64,000 nt of DNA from contig NZ_JAULBC010000005.1 of assembly GCF_041060425.1 (NCBI RefSeq), positions 186,001-250,000 of the forward strand. Reading direction: 5' to 3'. Shown here in pieces: positions 43,109-52,080 of the stretch. The stretch is from Danxiaibacter flavus (GTDB lineage: Bacteria; Bacteroidota; Bacteroidia; Chitinophagales; Chitinophagaceae). A model generated the notes under the pieces. It did not search any database and had not been told where the DNA came from. It worked only from the letters and a program-made list of their open reading frames with translations. A program made the translations under genes and the position numbers. How positions within the stretch are numbered: position 1 is the first letter of the stretch; each line of letters begins with the position of its first letter.

Positions 43109-44629
43109 ATGGAAAAGAAAGTAAGAGTCCGCTTTGCACCCTCTCCAACCGGGGGATTGCATTTGGGCGGCGTAAGAACAGTTTTGTTCAACTACCTTTT
43201 CGCCAAACACAATGGCGGCGATTTTATTTTACGTATAGAAGATACAGACCAGACAAGATTCGTGGAGGGTGCGGAAGAATACATTTTTGAATGCCTGAAA
43301 TGGTGCGGCATTGAGCCGGATGAAAGCGTTCTTCATGGCGGACCTCATGCGCCATACCGACAAAGCGAGCGTAAAGCATTATACAAAGAATACGCTGACA
43401 GGCTTGTTAAGGAAGGTTATGCCTATTACGCTTTCGACACAGCCGAAGAGCTGGATGTTAAAAGAAAAGAGATACCCAATTTTCAATATAGCCATGCTAC
43501 GAGAACCGGCCTGAAGAATTCATTAACGCTGCCTCCTGATGAAACGCTGAAGTTGCTGGACGAACAAACACCTTATGTTATCCGCATCAAAATGCCTGAT
43601 AATGAAGAGGTTTCTTTCACTGATATGATCCGCGGTCACGTTAGCTTCAATTCATCTTTGGTGGATGATAAAGTATTGCTGAAGGCTGACGGCATGCCGA
43701 CCTATCACCTGGCTGTTGTAGTAGATGATCACCTGATGGAAATTACGCACGCATTCCGTGGCGAAGAATGGCTGCCCAGCGCACCGGTTCATGTACTTCT
43801 TTGGAAATATTTGTTCGGACTGGAAAATATGCCTGAATGGGCACACCTTCCGTTGATCTTAAAACCCGATGGAAATGGAAAGCTGAGCAAACGCGATGGC
43901 GACAGACTTGGCTTCCCTGTGTTTGCAATGAACTGGACCGATCCGCGCAGCAATGAGTTTACACAAGGTTTTCGTGAAAGAGGCTTTTTGCCAGAAGCAT
44001 TCATTAATATGCTTGCTTTGCTCGGCTGGAACGATGGCACCGACCAGGAAATTTATTCCTTGCAGGAGCTTGTGGAAAAATTCACCATGGATCGCGTTCA
44101 TAAAGGCGGCGCAAAGTTTAATTACGACAAGGCCAAATGGTTCAACCAGGAATGGATCAAGCGTTACAGCACTGAACAATTGAAACCATATGTAAAAGCA
44201 GCGTTGGCTGAACAAGGCATTTCAATACCCGACGAATCTAAACTGGACAGAATAATTGAGCTGGTAAAGGATCGCTGCACCTTACTCAGCGATTTTGCAC
44301 CTCAATCTTCTTTCTTTTTCCAACACCCTGCAGAGGTTGACATAACTGCCATCAAGCCAAAATGGGACGACAAGAAGCAACAGTTTTTTGCTGAGCTCAT
44401 CAGGACGCTTGAATTAACGCCCGTCTGGAAACACGATGATCTCGACAAAGAATTCAAAGAAATGGCTGCAGCACATCAGATAAAACCGGGAGAACTAATG
44501 CTGCCCTTGCGCATTATGTTGGTAGGTGGCAAATTTGGTCCGGGTGTATTTGACATTGCAGAAATCATCGGCAAAGAACAAACGATCGAAAGAATTAAGA
44601 ACACGCTGAAGCTAATCAGCAATGCATAA
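43109..44629 (+). CDS. gltX: Glutamate--tRNA ligase
   Basis: It charges tRNA-Glu. The 506-residue class-I synthetase has the HIGH-type motif PSPTGGLHLGG, IEDTDQTR, and the KMSKS-type motif GKLSKRDGD. The length is typical. The start at ATG 43109 is chosen because the upstream TTG (43100) lies inside the -7 promoter box. Heptamer arrays lie on both sides of the gene. Confidence 0.96.
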   Translation: MEKKVRVRFAPSPTGGLHLGGVRTVLFNYLFAKHNGGDFILRIEDTDQTRFVEGAEEYIFECLKWCGIEPDESVLHGGPHAPYRQSERKALYKEYADRLVKEGYAYYAFDTAEELDVKRKEIPNFQYSHATRTGLKNSLTLPPDETLKLLDEQTPYVIRIKMPDNEEVSFTDMIRGHVSFNSSLVDDKVLLKADGMPTYHLAVVVDDHLMEITHAFRGEEWLPSAPVHVLLWKYLFGLENMPEWAHLPLILKPDGNGKLSKRDGDRLGFPVFAMNWTDPRSNEFTQGFRERGFLPEAFINMLALLGWNDGTDQEIYSLQELVEKFTMDRVHKGGAKFNYDKAKWFNQEWIKRYSTEQLKPYVKAALAEQGISIPDESKLDRIIELVKDRCTLLSDFAPQSSFFFQHPAEVDITAIKPKWDDKKQQFFAELIRTLELTPVWKHDDLDKEFKEMAAAHQIKPGELMLPLRIMLVGGKFGPGVFDIAEIIGKEQTIERIKNTLKLISNA

Positions 44630-44633
44630 GCAT

Positions 44634-44860
44634 TAAGTACGAGGTACGAAGTACCTAGGTGCGTCAGTTTACGTAATGGCGATCTTGTTTACGACAAGGT
44701 CGCCATTAGATTTTCAGCTATATACCAGAGCCGGTTTCTTTTTCGCTCATGTAATGGCATTGCAAAAGCTAAACCTGCCGCACACAAGTACTTCGTACTT
44801 CGTACCTCGTACTTTTTCTTTTCACACCTTACACCTGATACCTTACCCTTTACCCCTCAC
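44634..44860 (+). repeat. Heptamer arrays between gltX and the glycosyltransferase
   Basis: A GTAC array (44634-44655) starts 5 nt after the gltX stop. An inverted GTAC array (44788-44813) and an ACACCTG/ATACCTT array (about 44822-44860) follow. The frame of the downstream gene stays open through this stretch, but the translation is low-complexity and is not counted as coding. Confidence 0.75.
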
Positions 44861-44912
44861 TCCTCCCTCCTCCCTTCACCATTTCTCCCTATCTTCAACA
44901 AAACCCCAGGGA

Positions 44913-46454
44913 ATGAAAAATCATGTAAAACTGCTGTACATTCTCACTGTTGTAAAAATCATTCTTCCTTTTTTGTTACAAGACGCTTCTTATCAGCCTC
45001 ACCGGGATGAATTTTTATACCTCGCGGAAGGACAGCATTTGGCCTGGGGTTATATGGAAGTGCCTCCGTTGCTTTCCGTTTTTGCATGGCTTACCCATTT
45101 ATTTGGAGGCAGCATGTTCTGGATAAAATTCTGGCCATCGCTTTTTGGCGGACTGACATTCTTCCTGACAGGCAAAATCATTATCTCGCTTGGCGGCAGG
45201 GCATTTGCTGTTTGGCTTGCATTTCTTCCTTTTGCGCTAGACGGTTATTTGCGTCTTTTCTTTCTCTTTCAGCCCAACTTTCTGGAAGTGTTTTTCTGGA
45301 CGGCAATTGCGTTTTCTATAATCCAATACATCCAGACAAACAAAAACAAGTGGCTGTATTATTGCGGCTTATGTGTTGGCCTCGGGTTAATGAGCAAATA
45401 CTCAGTCGCATTTTATACAATAAGCATTCTTGCTGGCCTGGTTATGACTCCTCAGCGAAAGATTTTTGCCAATAAGCATCTCTATTTCGCAGCAATTATT
45501 GCAATCATCATTTTTCTTCCGAATATCATTTGGCAATACAACCACCTTTTCCCGGTGTTGCATCATATGAAGGAGTTACAGGAAACGCAATTGCAATACA
45601 TCAACCGTCCCGCATTTATCATAGACCAGTTTATGATGAACCTTCCATGTGTGTTTATCTGGATCGCGGGATTGTTGACGTTGTTCTTCTCATCATCGTT
45701 ACGTGCGTATCGCTTTATAGCGTGGGCTTATCTTTTTGTGATCATTCTCTTGCTTTATCTGCAGGGTAAATCATACTATGCACTGGGTGCATATCCGGTG
45801 CTGTTTGCATTCGGCGCATTTCAGCTTGAAAAAATTACCAGTAAACGTTTCAGATGGACAAGATTTGCCATGATATTGTTTCCTGTGGCATTGGGATTGT
45901 TTTCGTTACCGCTTGTCCTGCCCATCGCCAAGCCGGAAAAACTTGCGAACTATTATCAAAAAACCGGCATGAACAAAACGGGAGATTTTAAGTGGGAAGA
46001 CTTGAAAACACACCCGCTTCCACAAGACTTTGCAGACATGATCGGATGGAAGGAGCTCGCAAAAAAAGTTGCTGCAGTTTACTCCACTTTGCCATCGGAA
46101 CAAAAGCAATCCATCTTTATTTATTGCCGCGGATATTATTCAGCTGGCGCTCTCAACTACTACGGACCATCTTTGGGACTGCCTGAAGCATATAGCGATG
46201 ACGCCAATTTTTTGTGGTGGCTGCCGGACTCCTCCCACTCGAAAAACATGCTGTTTATCGGCCACAACATTCCCAAAAAAGACGATCTTGTTTTTCAACA
46301 GTATGAAAAATATGAGATCAAAGACTCCGTAAATATGCCTTTGTTTAGAGAGAATGGAATCAAGGTGGTGCTTTTTGAAAATGGCAATGATTCACTAAAC
46401 ACGTTTATCAACAGATCAATTGCAGAGCAAAGGGCAGAATTTCTGAGGAAGTGA
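44913..46454 (+). CDS. GT39-like membrane glycosyltransferase
   Basis: From ATG 44913 the protein has 513 residues, with about ten membrane helices in the first 330 and a soluble C-terminal region. The first loop has YQPHRDEFLYLAEGQHLAWGY, the acidic motif of ArnT/PMT-type lipid-linked sugar transferases. YLQGKSYYALGAYPVLFAFG is also typical. It probably transfers a sugar from a polyprenyl phosphate on the periplasmic side; donor and acceptor are unknown. The 79-codon upstream extension from 44676 is rejected because it is made of repeats. Confidence 0.88.
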   Translation: MKNHVKLLYILTVVKIILPFLLQDASYQPHRDEFLYLAEGQHLAWGYMEVPPLLSVFAWLTHLFGGSMFWIKFWPSLFGGLTFFLTGKIIISLGGRAFAVWLAFLPFALDGYLRLFFLFQPNFLEVFFWTAIAFSIIQYIQTNKNKWLYYCGLCVGLGLMSKYSVAFYTISILAGLVMTPQRKIFANKHLYFAAIIAIIIFLPNIIWQYNHLFPVLHHMKELQETQLQYINRPAFIIDQFMMNLPCVFIWIAGLLTLFFSSSLRAYRFIAWAYLFVIILLLYLQGKSYYALGAYPVLFAFGAFQLEKITSKRFRWTRFAMILFPVALGLFSLPLVLPIAKPEKLANYYQKTGMNKTGDFKWEDLKTHPLPQDFADMIGWKELAKKVAAVYSTLPSEQKQSIFIYCRGYYSAGALNYYGPSLGLPEAYSDDANFLWWLPDSSHSKNMLFIGHNIPKKDDLVFQQYEKYEIKDSVNMPLFRENGIKVVLFENGNDSLNTFINRSIAEQRAEFLRK

Positions 46455-46469
46455 TCAAAACGACTTTTT

Positions 46470-46560
46470 TAATTGACAATTGAAAGTTGATAATTGAAAA
46501 TGTGCGAAAACCTCTGTGCTCTCTGTGGATCCTCCTGTATTTCTCCGTGTAACCATTACA
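46470..46560 (+). repeat. AATTGAC heptamer array plus CTCTGTG repeat
   Basis: AATTGAC/AATTGAA units run 46473-46500 in phase, then CTCTGTG and TTTCTCCGTGTAA sequence to 46554, the inverse of the CACGGAG repeat. Nothing coding. Confidence 0.7.
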
Positions 46561-46674
46561 CTCCTTTATGAGGTACATAGTTATTTTCACAAGATTTTTT
46601 AAGAAATATTCTAAAAAAGCTGACGCACAGAAATAAAATCAGACATCAGAAAACCAGACATCAGCTATCTATTC

Positions 46675-46682
46675 TATTTTTG
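46675..46682 (+). promoter_or_regulatory. Putative -7 box of the B12-binding subunit gene
   Basis: TATTTTTG followed by G matches TAnnTTTG, 21 nt before the ATG at 46704. Confidence 0.45.
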
Positions 46683-46703
46683 GAATAACTAACAACGATT
46701 CAC

Positions 46704-47123
46704 ATGCCAACAGAACTGAAAAGGCCACCCAGGGTACTCGTAGCAAAAGTGGGATTAGACGGACACGACCGCGGCGCAAAAGTAATTGCCACCGCTTTAA
46801 GAGACGGCGGAATGGAAGTGATCTACACCGGTTTGCGCCAGACTCCTGAAATGGTTGTGAACGCAGCGCTGCAGGAAGATGTGGATGCCATCGGTATCAG
46901 CATTTTATCCGGCGCCCACATGACGGTTTTTCCAAAAATCATCAACCTGATGAAGGAAAAAAACATGAACGATGTTCTTTTAACCGGCGGTGGCATCATA
47001 CCCGAAGACGACATGAAAACCCTCCAGGCCATGGGAGTCGGTAAATTATTTCCGCCCGGCACGGCAACCGGAGAAATAATCAGCTACATCAAAAACTGGA
47101 TAACAGAACACAGACCATTCTAA
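46704..47123 (+). CDS. Cobalamin-binding subunit of an acyl-CoA mutase
   Basis: The 139-residue protein is a stand-alone B12-binding domain. LDGHDRGAKVIA holds the DxHxxG motif whose His is the lower cobalt ligand, then SILSGAH and the GGG loop LLTGGGIIPEDD. It equals the C-terminal domain of methylmalonyl-CoA mutase or the small subunit of isobutyryl-CoA-type mutases. A separate catalytic subunit must be encoded elsewhere, since none is in this window. The epimerase of the same pathway is at 15813. Confidence 0.92.
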   Translation: MPTELKRPPRVLVAKVGLDGHDRGAKVIATALRDGGMEVIYTGLRQTPEMVVNAALQEDVDAIGISILSGAHMTVFPKIINLMKEKNMNDVLLTGGGIIPEDDMKTLQAMGVGKLFPPGTATGEIISYIKNWITEHRPF

Positions 47124-47264
47124 AGCTCAAAATACTGTTCAGAACAAAAATAAAAACAAGTAGGAACAAATACATTACACTAAAATATATCTGACTAACA
47201 AATTCAATTTTTGCCATTATCTGAGTAATAGTTAAAGAAATATTATCGTATATTTATTTTAACT

Positions 47265-48710
47265 ATGATTGAAAACACACTTCTTTACACTTACAGGGAA
47301 CAGACAGGAGTTTGGGACGAGATGTTCGGGCAGGAAGGTATTAGAGATCATTACAAAAACTTTTTCTGCGCCATTCAAAACCTGTCGGAAGAGGAAATGA
47401 CTCATAAAGATGAGCTAGCAAAAAAGCTGTTTATGAGCCAGGGCATCACATTTACTGTTTACAGCAGCGGCGAGGGAATTGAGAAGATCTTTCCTTTCGA
47501 CATTATTCCCCGCATCATTCAAAACCATGAATGGATGCATGTTGAGCAGGGAATTAAACAGCGACTAAAGGCGCTGAATATCTTTCTTAAAGACATTTAT
47601 CACCAGCAATTCATTATCAAAGACGGCATTGTTCCGGCAAAGCTCATTTACTCATCACCTAACTTTTTAAGGGAAATGTGTAATGTAAATGTTCCGTTTG
47701 ATATCTACACGCATATTGCCGGCGTTGACCTCATTCGTGATCACGACGGGGAGTTTTACGTGCTGGAGGATAATTTGCGTACACCTTCAGGCGTATCCTA
47801 TATGCTGGAAAACAGGAGTATTTCCTACCGCATTTTTCCGGATATGCTGCCAAAGAATAATGTGCGATCTGTAAAGAATTACCCGGATCTTCTTTTAAAA
47901 AATCTTCTTTCACTCGCCAACAGGCAAAGCAGTGAACCAACCGTTGTACTGCTTTCCCCCGGTATTTATAACTCGGCTTACTTTGAACATACCACGCTTG
48001 CACGATTAATGGGTATTGAATTGGTGGAAGGAAGGGACCTGGTTGTTGACAACCATCATGTGTACATGAAAACAACCAAGGGCTTACAGCAGGTTGATGT
48101 GATCTACAGGCGCGTAGACGATGAATTCATTGATCCGTTAGTATTCAGACCAGATAGCATGTTGGGTGTTCCCGGAATTTACTGGGCATACAGAAAGGGC
48201 AATGTCGCCATAGTAAACGCAATGGGTAATGGCGTTGCAGATGACAAGGCTGTATATGCTTATGTACCTGATATGATCCGTTATTATTTAAACGAAGAGC
48301 CCATTTTAAAAACTGTTCCTACCTACCAGCTGGCTTATCCTGAAAACAGGAAACTGGTTTTTGAGAACATGCACAAAATGGTGATCAAACGCACCAATGA
48401 ATCGGGCGGTTATGGCATGCTGATAGGCAATTCGGCGACCGAAGAACAAATGGATGCTTTTAAAGTAGCCATCGAGGCTGATCCGCGCAGCTTTATCGCA
48501 CAACCGATCATTAGTCTTTCATCAACACCTTGTTATATCAACGGTGAATTACAGCCAAGAAGAGTGGATCTGCGCCCGTTTGCACTTTACGGTCCGGATG
48601 GAGTAGACATCGTTCCGGGCGGACTTACCAGAGTTGCATTACGTGAGGGATCCTTGGTTGTAAACTCATCACAGGGAGGAGGAAGTAAAGACACATGGGT
48701 TGTTGCATAA
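47265..48710 (+). CDS. Circularly permuted ATP-grasp protein (DUF404/DUF407)
   Basis: The 481-residue protein matches the circularly permuted ATP-grasp type 2 family: IIQNHEWMHVEQGIKQRLKALN, then HDGEFYVLEDNLRTPSGVSYMLENR, YRRVDDEFIDPL and the C-terminal NGELQPRRVDLRPFAL. ATP-grasp enzymes make amide or thioester bonds, so it may ligate amino acids or peptides; the substrate is unknown. It heads a three-gene cluster with an alpha-E protein and a transglutaminase, the usual neighbours in many bacteria. Confidence 0.93.
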   Translation: MIENTLLYTYREQTGVWDEMFGQEGIRDHYKNFFCAIQNLSEEEMTHKDELAKKLFMSQGITFTVYSSGEGIEKIFPFDIIPRIIQNHEWMHVEQGIKQRLKALNIFLKDIYHQQFIIKDGIVPAKLIYSSPNFLREMCNVNVPFDIYTHIAGVDLIRDHDGEFYVLEDNLRTPSGVSYMLENRSISYRIFPDMLPKNNVRSVKNYPDLLLKNLLSLANRQSSEPTVVLLSPGIYNSAYFEHTTLARLMGIELVEGRDLVVDNHHVYMKTTKGLQQVDVIYRRVDDEFIDPLVFRPDSMLGVPGIYWAYRKGNVAIVNAMGNGVADDKAVYAYVPDMIRYYLNEEPILKTVPTYQLAYPENRKLVFENMHKMVIKRTNESGGYGMLIGNSATEEQMDAFKVAIEADPRSFIAQPIISLSSTPCYINGELQPRRVDLRPFALYGPDGVDIVPGGLTRVALREGSLVVNSSQGGGSKDTWVVA

Positions 48711-48739
48711 CACTTTAAACAAAGGCAATTTGATGTTGA

Positions 48740-48776
48740 TTTTTCTGCCTCAGTAAAAATCAATCAGGCGGAAAAA
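48740..48776 (+). terminator. Hairpin between the ATP-grasp and alpha-E genes
   Basis: The stem 48740-48750 with 48766-48776 has 11 bp (one G-U), loop 15 nt, no strong U-tract after it. A second small stem (GCCGG/CCGGC near 48820-48836) follows. It may attenuate or process the cluster transcript. Confidence 0.4.
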
Positions 48777-48867
48777 CTTTAAATACTACACTACCGACGC
48801 TTGCTTTTATGAAATGAAGCCGGACAATGCCGGCACATAACACTTTTACAACATAAACAAGGAAGAT

Positions 48868-49803
48868 ATGCTTAGTCGCGTAGCAGATACTATTTACTGG
48901 ATGGCCCGCTACATGGAAAGAACCAACGGCATGTTGCGTGTACTCAAAACTAACTACATTTCTTCCCAGGAAGAATTGACTGACTTTAGCTGGCGCTCCG
49001 TTCTGTACACCTATGGCGGACTACCTCCTGACGACATTACCGAAATTGAAGAGGATTCGATTAAAGTGATGGATTATATTTTGCTGGACCGCAACAACCT
49101 GCTGTCTGTGATCAATAATATTATCCGTTCGCGGGAATGTGCTCGCGCAATCCAGGATCACATCACACGGGAAGTGTGGCAATGTTTGAATGATTATTAT
49201 CACTCCATAAGAAATCCCGATATAGCCTACCTGATGCGTTCCGGTGATCCTGTTTCTATTCTTGATTCATTAATTCAGCATAGCCTTTTCTACAATGGAA
49301 CCGTAGATATTACCATGCCGCGGGGCGAAGGATTCAATTATCTGAATATTGGCAAGCTATTAGAAAGATCTATCCAAACCGCAGACATTTTAAATATAAA
49401 ACTGCGGGAACTCAACTACGATTCAAACGACAGACTGGAAGCTCCTGCGCTAAGATATTTACTGAATTCCCTTTCAGGTTATGAGCTTTACTTCAAGATC
49501 TATCGCGGCAATTTCACGCTTGATAATGTGCTGCAGCTTATCCTGTACAATACCAACTATCCGCATTCTATTTTATACTGCCTGCAACAACTCAACAGCA
49601 ACTTTGAAAAGCTAAGCACTGAAAGTCTGCCGGAGAATTATAACAGGCTGGAGTTTTTATTGGGCAAGGCGATGAACAACGTTAAATATAGCAACATGCG
49701 CTCAACAAACGGCGAAGTGTTGCAACAGTTTCTTGTGCAGACGCGTAAAGAGCTGATTGAAATCGCCAACTCCTTTAACCAGTTTTATTTCGGAAACACT
49801 TAA
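48868..49803 (+). CDS. Alpha-E domain protein (DUF403)
   Basis: The 311-residue all-helical protein begins MLSRVADTIYWMARYMERT, the hallmark of the alpha-E domain (many Glu in helices). Other conserved parts are RECARAIQDHITREVWQCLNDYY and PHSILYCLQQLN. Function is unknown; it is found almost only with a circularly permuted ATP-grasp and a transglutaminase, as here. The transglutaminase begins 9 nt downstream. Confidence 0.93.
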   Translation: MLSRVADTIYWMARYMERTNGMLRVLKTNYISSQEELTDFSWRSVLYTYGGLPPDDITEIEEDSIKVMDYILLDRNNLLSVINNIIRSRECARAIQDHITREVWQCLNDYYHSIRNPDIAYLMRSGDPVSILDSLIQHSLFYNGTVDITMPRGEGFNYLNIGKLLERSIQTADILNIKLRELNYDSNDRLEAPALRYLLNSLSGYELYFKIYRGNFTLDNVLQLILYNTNYPHSILYCLQQLNSNFEKLSTESLPENYNRLEFLLGKAMNNVKYSNMRSTNGEVLQQFLVQTRKELIEIANSFNQFYFGNT

Positions 49804-49812
49804 ACGTACTGT

Positions 49813-50778
49813 ATGCCTTCATATTCCATAAAACACGTTACACGCTATGCATATGCATCAACTGTTATTGATTGCACCAACCAGATAATGCTGTACCCGG
49901 TTAATGATACTTTGCAGGAAGTAAAAAAACACGAAATTAATATTAGCTATAAGCCTTCCGTTGAAATCTTTACCGATTATTTCAACAATCAGGTTGGTGT
50001 ATTTTCCATCGTGAGGCCACATACTGAGCTAACAATTACTTCTCATATTGAAGTAACGACGCACCCGGTAATGTTACCAGCCGATAATACACCCGCACAA
50101 CTACAATGGGAACATCTGGATGAATTGAAGGAACAATTTCCTTACATGGATTTTATTAAGATTGACAATAACGATTTACATGCGGCGCTTGGAGAAACGG
50201 TAAAGAATATTGTCCATTACAAGCAAGATCCGTTTTACAATGCGCAGGCCCTATCCGCCTTTGTGTACAACAATTTTGAATACAAAAAAGGCGTTACAAA
50301 TACCGAGACAAGCATTGAAGAAGTATGGGATCTTAAAGCAGGTGTGTGCCAGGATTTTGCGCATATTCTTTTAACTATGCTCCGCATGATCCATGTTCCC
50401 GCTCGCTATGTGAGTGGATACATCTGTCCGAAAAATCATGAGCTGCGTGGCGAAGGCGCCACACATGCATGGGTAGAAGCTTATATTCCGTTTTATGGAT
50501 GGATCGGGCTTGATCCCACAAATAATTGTGTTGTCAGCGACAGGCATGTACGCCTGGCGATCGGTAGAAATTTTTCGGATTGTACACCGGTGAAAGGAAC
50601 TTACAAAGGATCATCTGAGCACGTGCTGGAAGTGTCTGTAAGTATTGAGAACGGTCATTCAAGAAATGGGCAGCTCAATGGTCATGAAGCACCGGTTGTA
50701 AGCTATCGCGTTTCAGCAAACAAACCGGATGCGCAAAATTCTTACAGGATGTACCAGGAGATGCAACAACAACAGTAG
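49813..50778 (+). CDS. Transglutaminase-like cysteine peptidase family protein
   Basis: The 321-residue protein has an N-terminal beta domain (SIKHVTRYAYASTV) and a transglutaminase core with the catalytic triad in order: Cys in LKAGVCQDFAHI, His in GEGATHAWVEAYIP, Asp in WIGLDPTNNC. It likely cleaves or crosslinks peptides. It is the third gene of the cluster. The tail ends in a glutamine run, and a heptamer array begins immediately after the stop. Confidence 0.93.
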   Translation: MPSYSIKHVTRYAYASTVIDCTNQIMLYPVNDTLQEVKKHEINISYKPSVEIFTDYFNNQVGVFSIVRPHTELTITSHIEVTTHPVMLPADNTPAQLQWEHLDELKEQFPYMDFIKIDNNDLHAALGETVKNIVHYKQDPFYNAQALSAFVYNNFEYKKGVTNTETSIEEVWDLKAGVCQDFAHILLTMLRMIHVPARYVSGYICPKNHELRGEGATHAWVEAYIPFYGWIGLDPTNNCVVSDRHVRLAIGRNFSDCTPVKGTYKGSSEHVLEVSVSIENGHSRNGQLNGHEAPVVSYRVSANKPDAQNSYRMYQEMQQQQ

Positions 50779-51177
50779 GATGTACGATGTCAGGGGTACG
50801 ATGTACGATGTGGGGTGGCAGGGTTGCAATGTGCTATTAAAAAGGAAGTACAGGCGCCGCAGGGATGCAAAGTAAATTTTGGGCCACGAAGACGCAAAGG
50901 ACAAAAAGGGGCACAAAAAAAATGTTTGATTTTTAAAGAATGCGCCAAAGCGCAAAAGGTCACAAAGGCTTAGGTTTTAAAACGCATCAACAAATTCTCG
51001 GCCCGTTCAGTTTTGGGCTTTGCGCTCAGGCCTTACCTACACTCCTTCGCTTCGATAAACGTATTACGTACAACTTAAAACGTACAACCTGGTAATCAGT
51101 TTTAAGCTTTGAGCTTTAGGCGTTAAGCTTCTTTTTCGCTTCGATAAACGTATTACGTATAACTTAAAACGTACAAC
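50779..51177 (+). repeat. Heptamer arrays and a 43-nt direct repeat
   Basis: A GATGTAC/GATGTCA array (50779-50815) abuts the transglutaminase stop. A CACGAAG/GCAAAGG type repeat spans about 50880-50970. A GTTTTAA/GCTTTGA array lies at 51098-51130. Two 43-nt copies (51046-51088 and 51135-51177), differing at one base, contain AACGTAT/TACGTAC heptads. The stretch has no gene. Confidence 0.8.
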
Positions 51178-51186
51178 TCCGCGCAG

Positions 51187-51789
51187 CTATATTTCCGGCA
51201 ACGTCACCCGCTTCCATTTAGATACAAATCTTATCAGAGCGATGAGCGCAATACAAATTAAAAGATTGATGTTATTAGTGAGTGAAGTATGTTTTAATGC
51301 AACATACACAATACCGCCTATTGCACATGCGGTGGCATACAATTCACCGCGCTTTAAAAGATTGGGAACTGAATTGCAGAGAATGTCAGCCAACAATCCT
51401 CCGAAAGTAGCGGTAATAACACCCATTGCAACAGCGTAAAATTCATTGATCCCGGAAAGCAGACTCTTCTCTATTCCCGCGACGGTGAATAGGCCAAGTC
51501 CGAGTGCGTCGGTGATTAGAATCGTTCTCCTGAATTTTCTGTAATCAAGCTTGAATAAAAAGGTGATCGTGGTAGAAGATAGTACAAGCACAAGTGCGAT
51601 ATTATCGTTTACCCAATTTACGGGTCTTATACCAATTAACAGGTCACGCAATGTACCTCCGCCATAAGCAGTAACGAATGCCAACACTGTGGCTCCAAAT
51701 ATGTCCATCCTGTATGTTCTTGCTTTAAAGGCGCCAGTTAAAGCAAAGATGAAAATACCCGAGTATGTAATAACGCTTAGAAAATTCAT
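51187..51789 (-). CDS. TRIC-type cation channel family protein (UPF0126)
   Basis: The 200-residue membrane protein has about seven hydrophobic segments in two related halves. Each half carries the glycine motif: AYGGGTLRDLL near residue 40 and TATFGGLLADIL near 130. Prokaryotic TRIC homologues form monovalent cation channels. The function in this organism is inferred from family. Confidence 0.9.
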   Translation of the reverse strand: MNFLSVITYSGIFIFALTGAFKARTYRMDIFGATVLAFVTAYGGGTLRDLLIGIRPVNWVNDNIALVLVLSSTTITFLFKLDYRKFRRTILITDALGLGLFTVAGIEKSLLSGINEFYAVAMGVITATFGGLLADILCNSVPNLLKRGELYATACAIGGIVYVALKHTSLTNNINLLICIALIALIRFVSKWKRVTLPEI

Positions 51790-51875
51790 GCAACAAGCAT
51801 TAAGATACCCAATATAGCGGCTTTTCGGGCTTGGGACAAAATAAAGATTGCATTGTCGCCATTATTTCATGCTTT

Positions 51876-52035
51876 GCCATGGTTCGTGTCTCACGATCCA
51901 TTCATAGAACACAAATTGCTTACCTTAGAGATCGCGGCAGGAAAATCTTCATCTCCGCCATGGTTCGTGTCCCACGATCCATTCATGGAACACAAATTGC
52001 TTACCTTAGACTTTACGCGGCAGAAAGATCTTCAT
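51876..52035 (+). repeat. 81-bp tandem duplication upstream of the enoyl-CoA hydratase
   Basis: A 54-nt core occurs at 51876-51929 and 51957-52010, differing at two bases. A related tail extends the second copy to 52035; the period is 81 nt. Each core starts with a near-palindrome, TGGTTCGTG-TCT-CACGATCCA. Two overlapping frames stay open through it, because 81 is a multiple of three. I treat this as a repeat rather than a gene. Confidence 0.85.
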
Positions 52036-52080
52036 TATGCACAACCAAACAATCTGATCATAAACGTTTAAAAATCTTCT

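Noticed and set aside
44676..44912. 79-codon N-terminal extension of the GT39-like gene
   Set aside because: It translates GTAC and ACCTG heptamer arrays, is low in complexity and lacks membrane character; ATG 44913 fits the family start.
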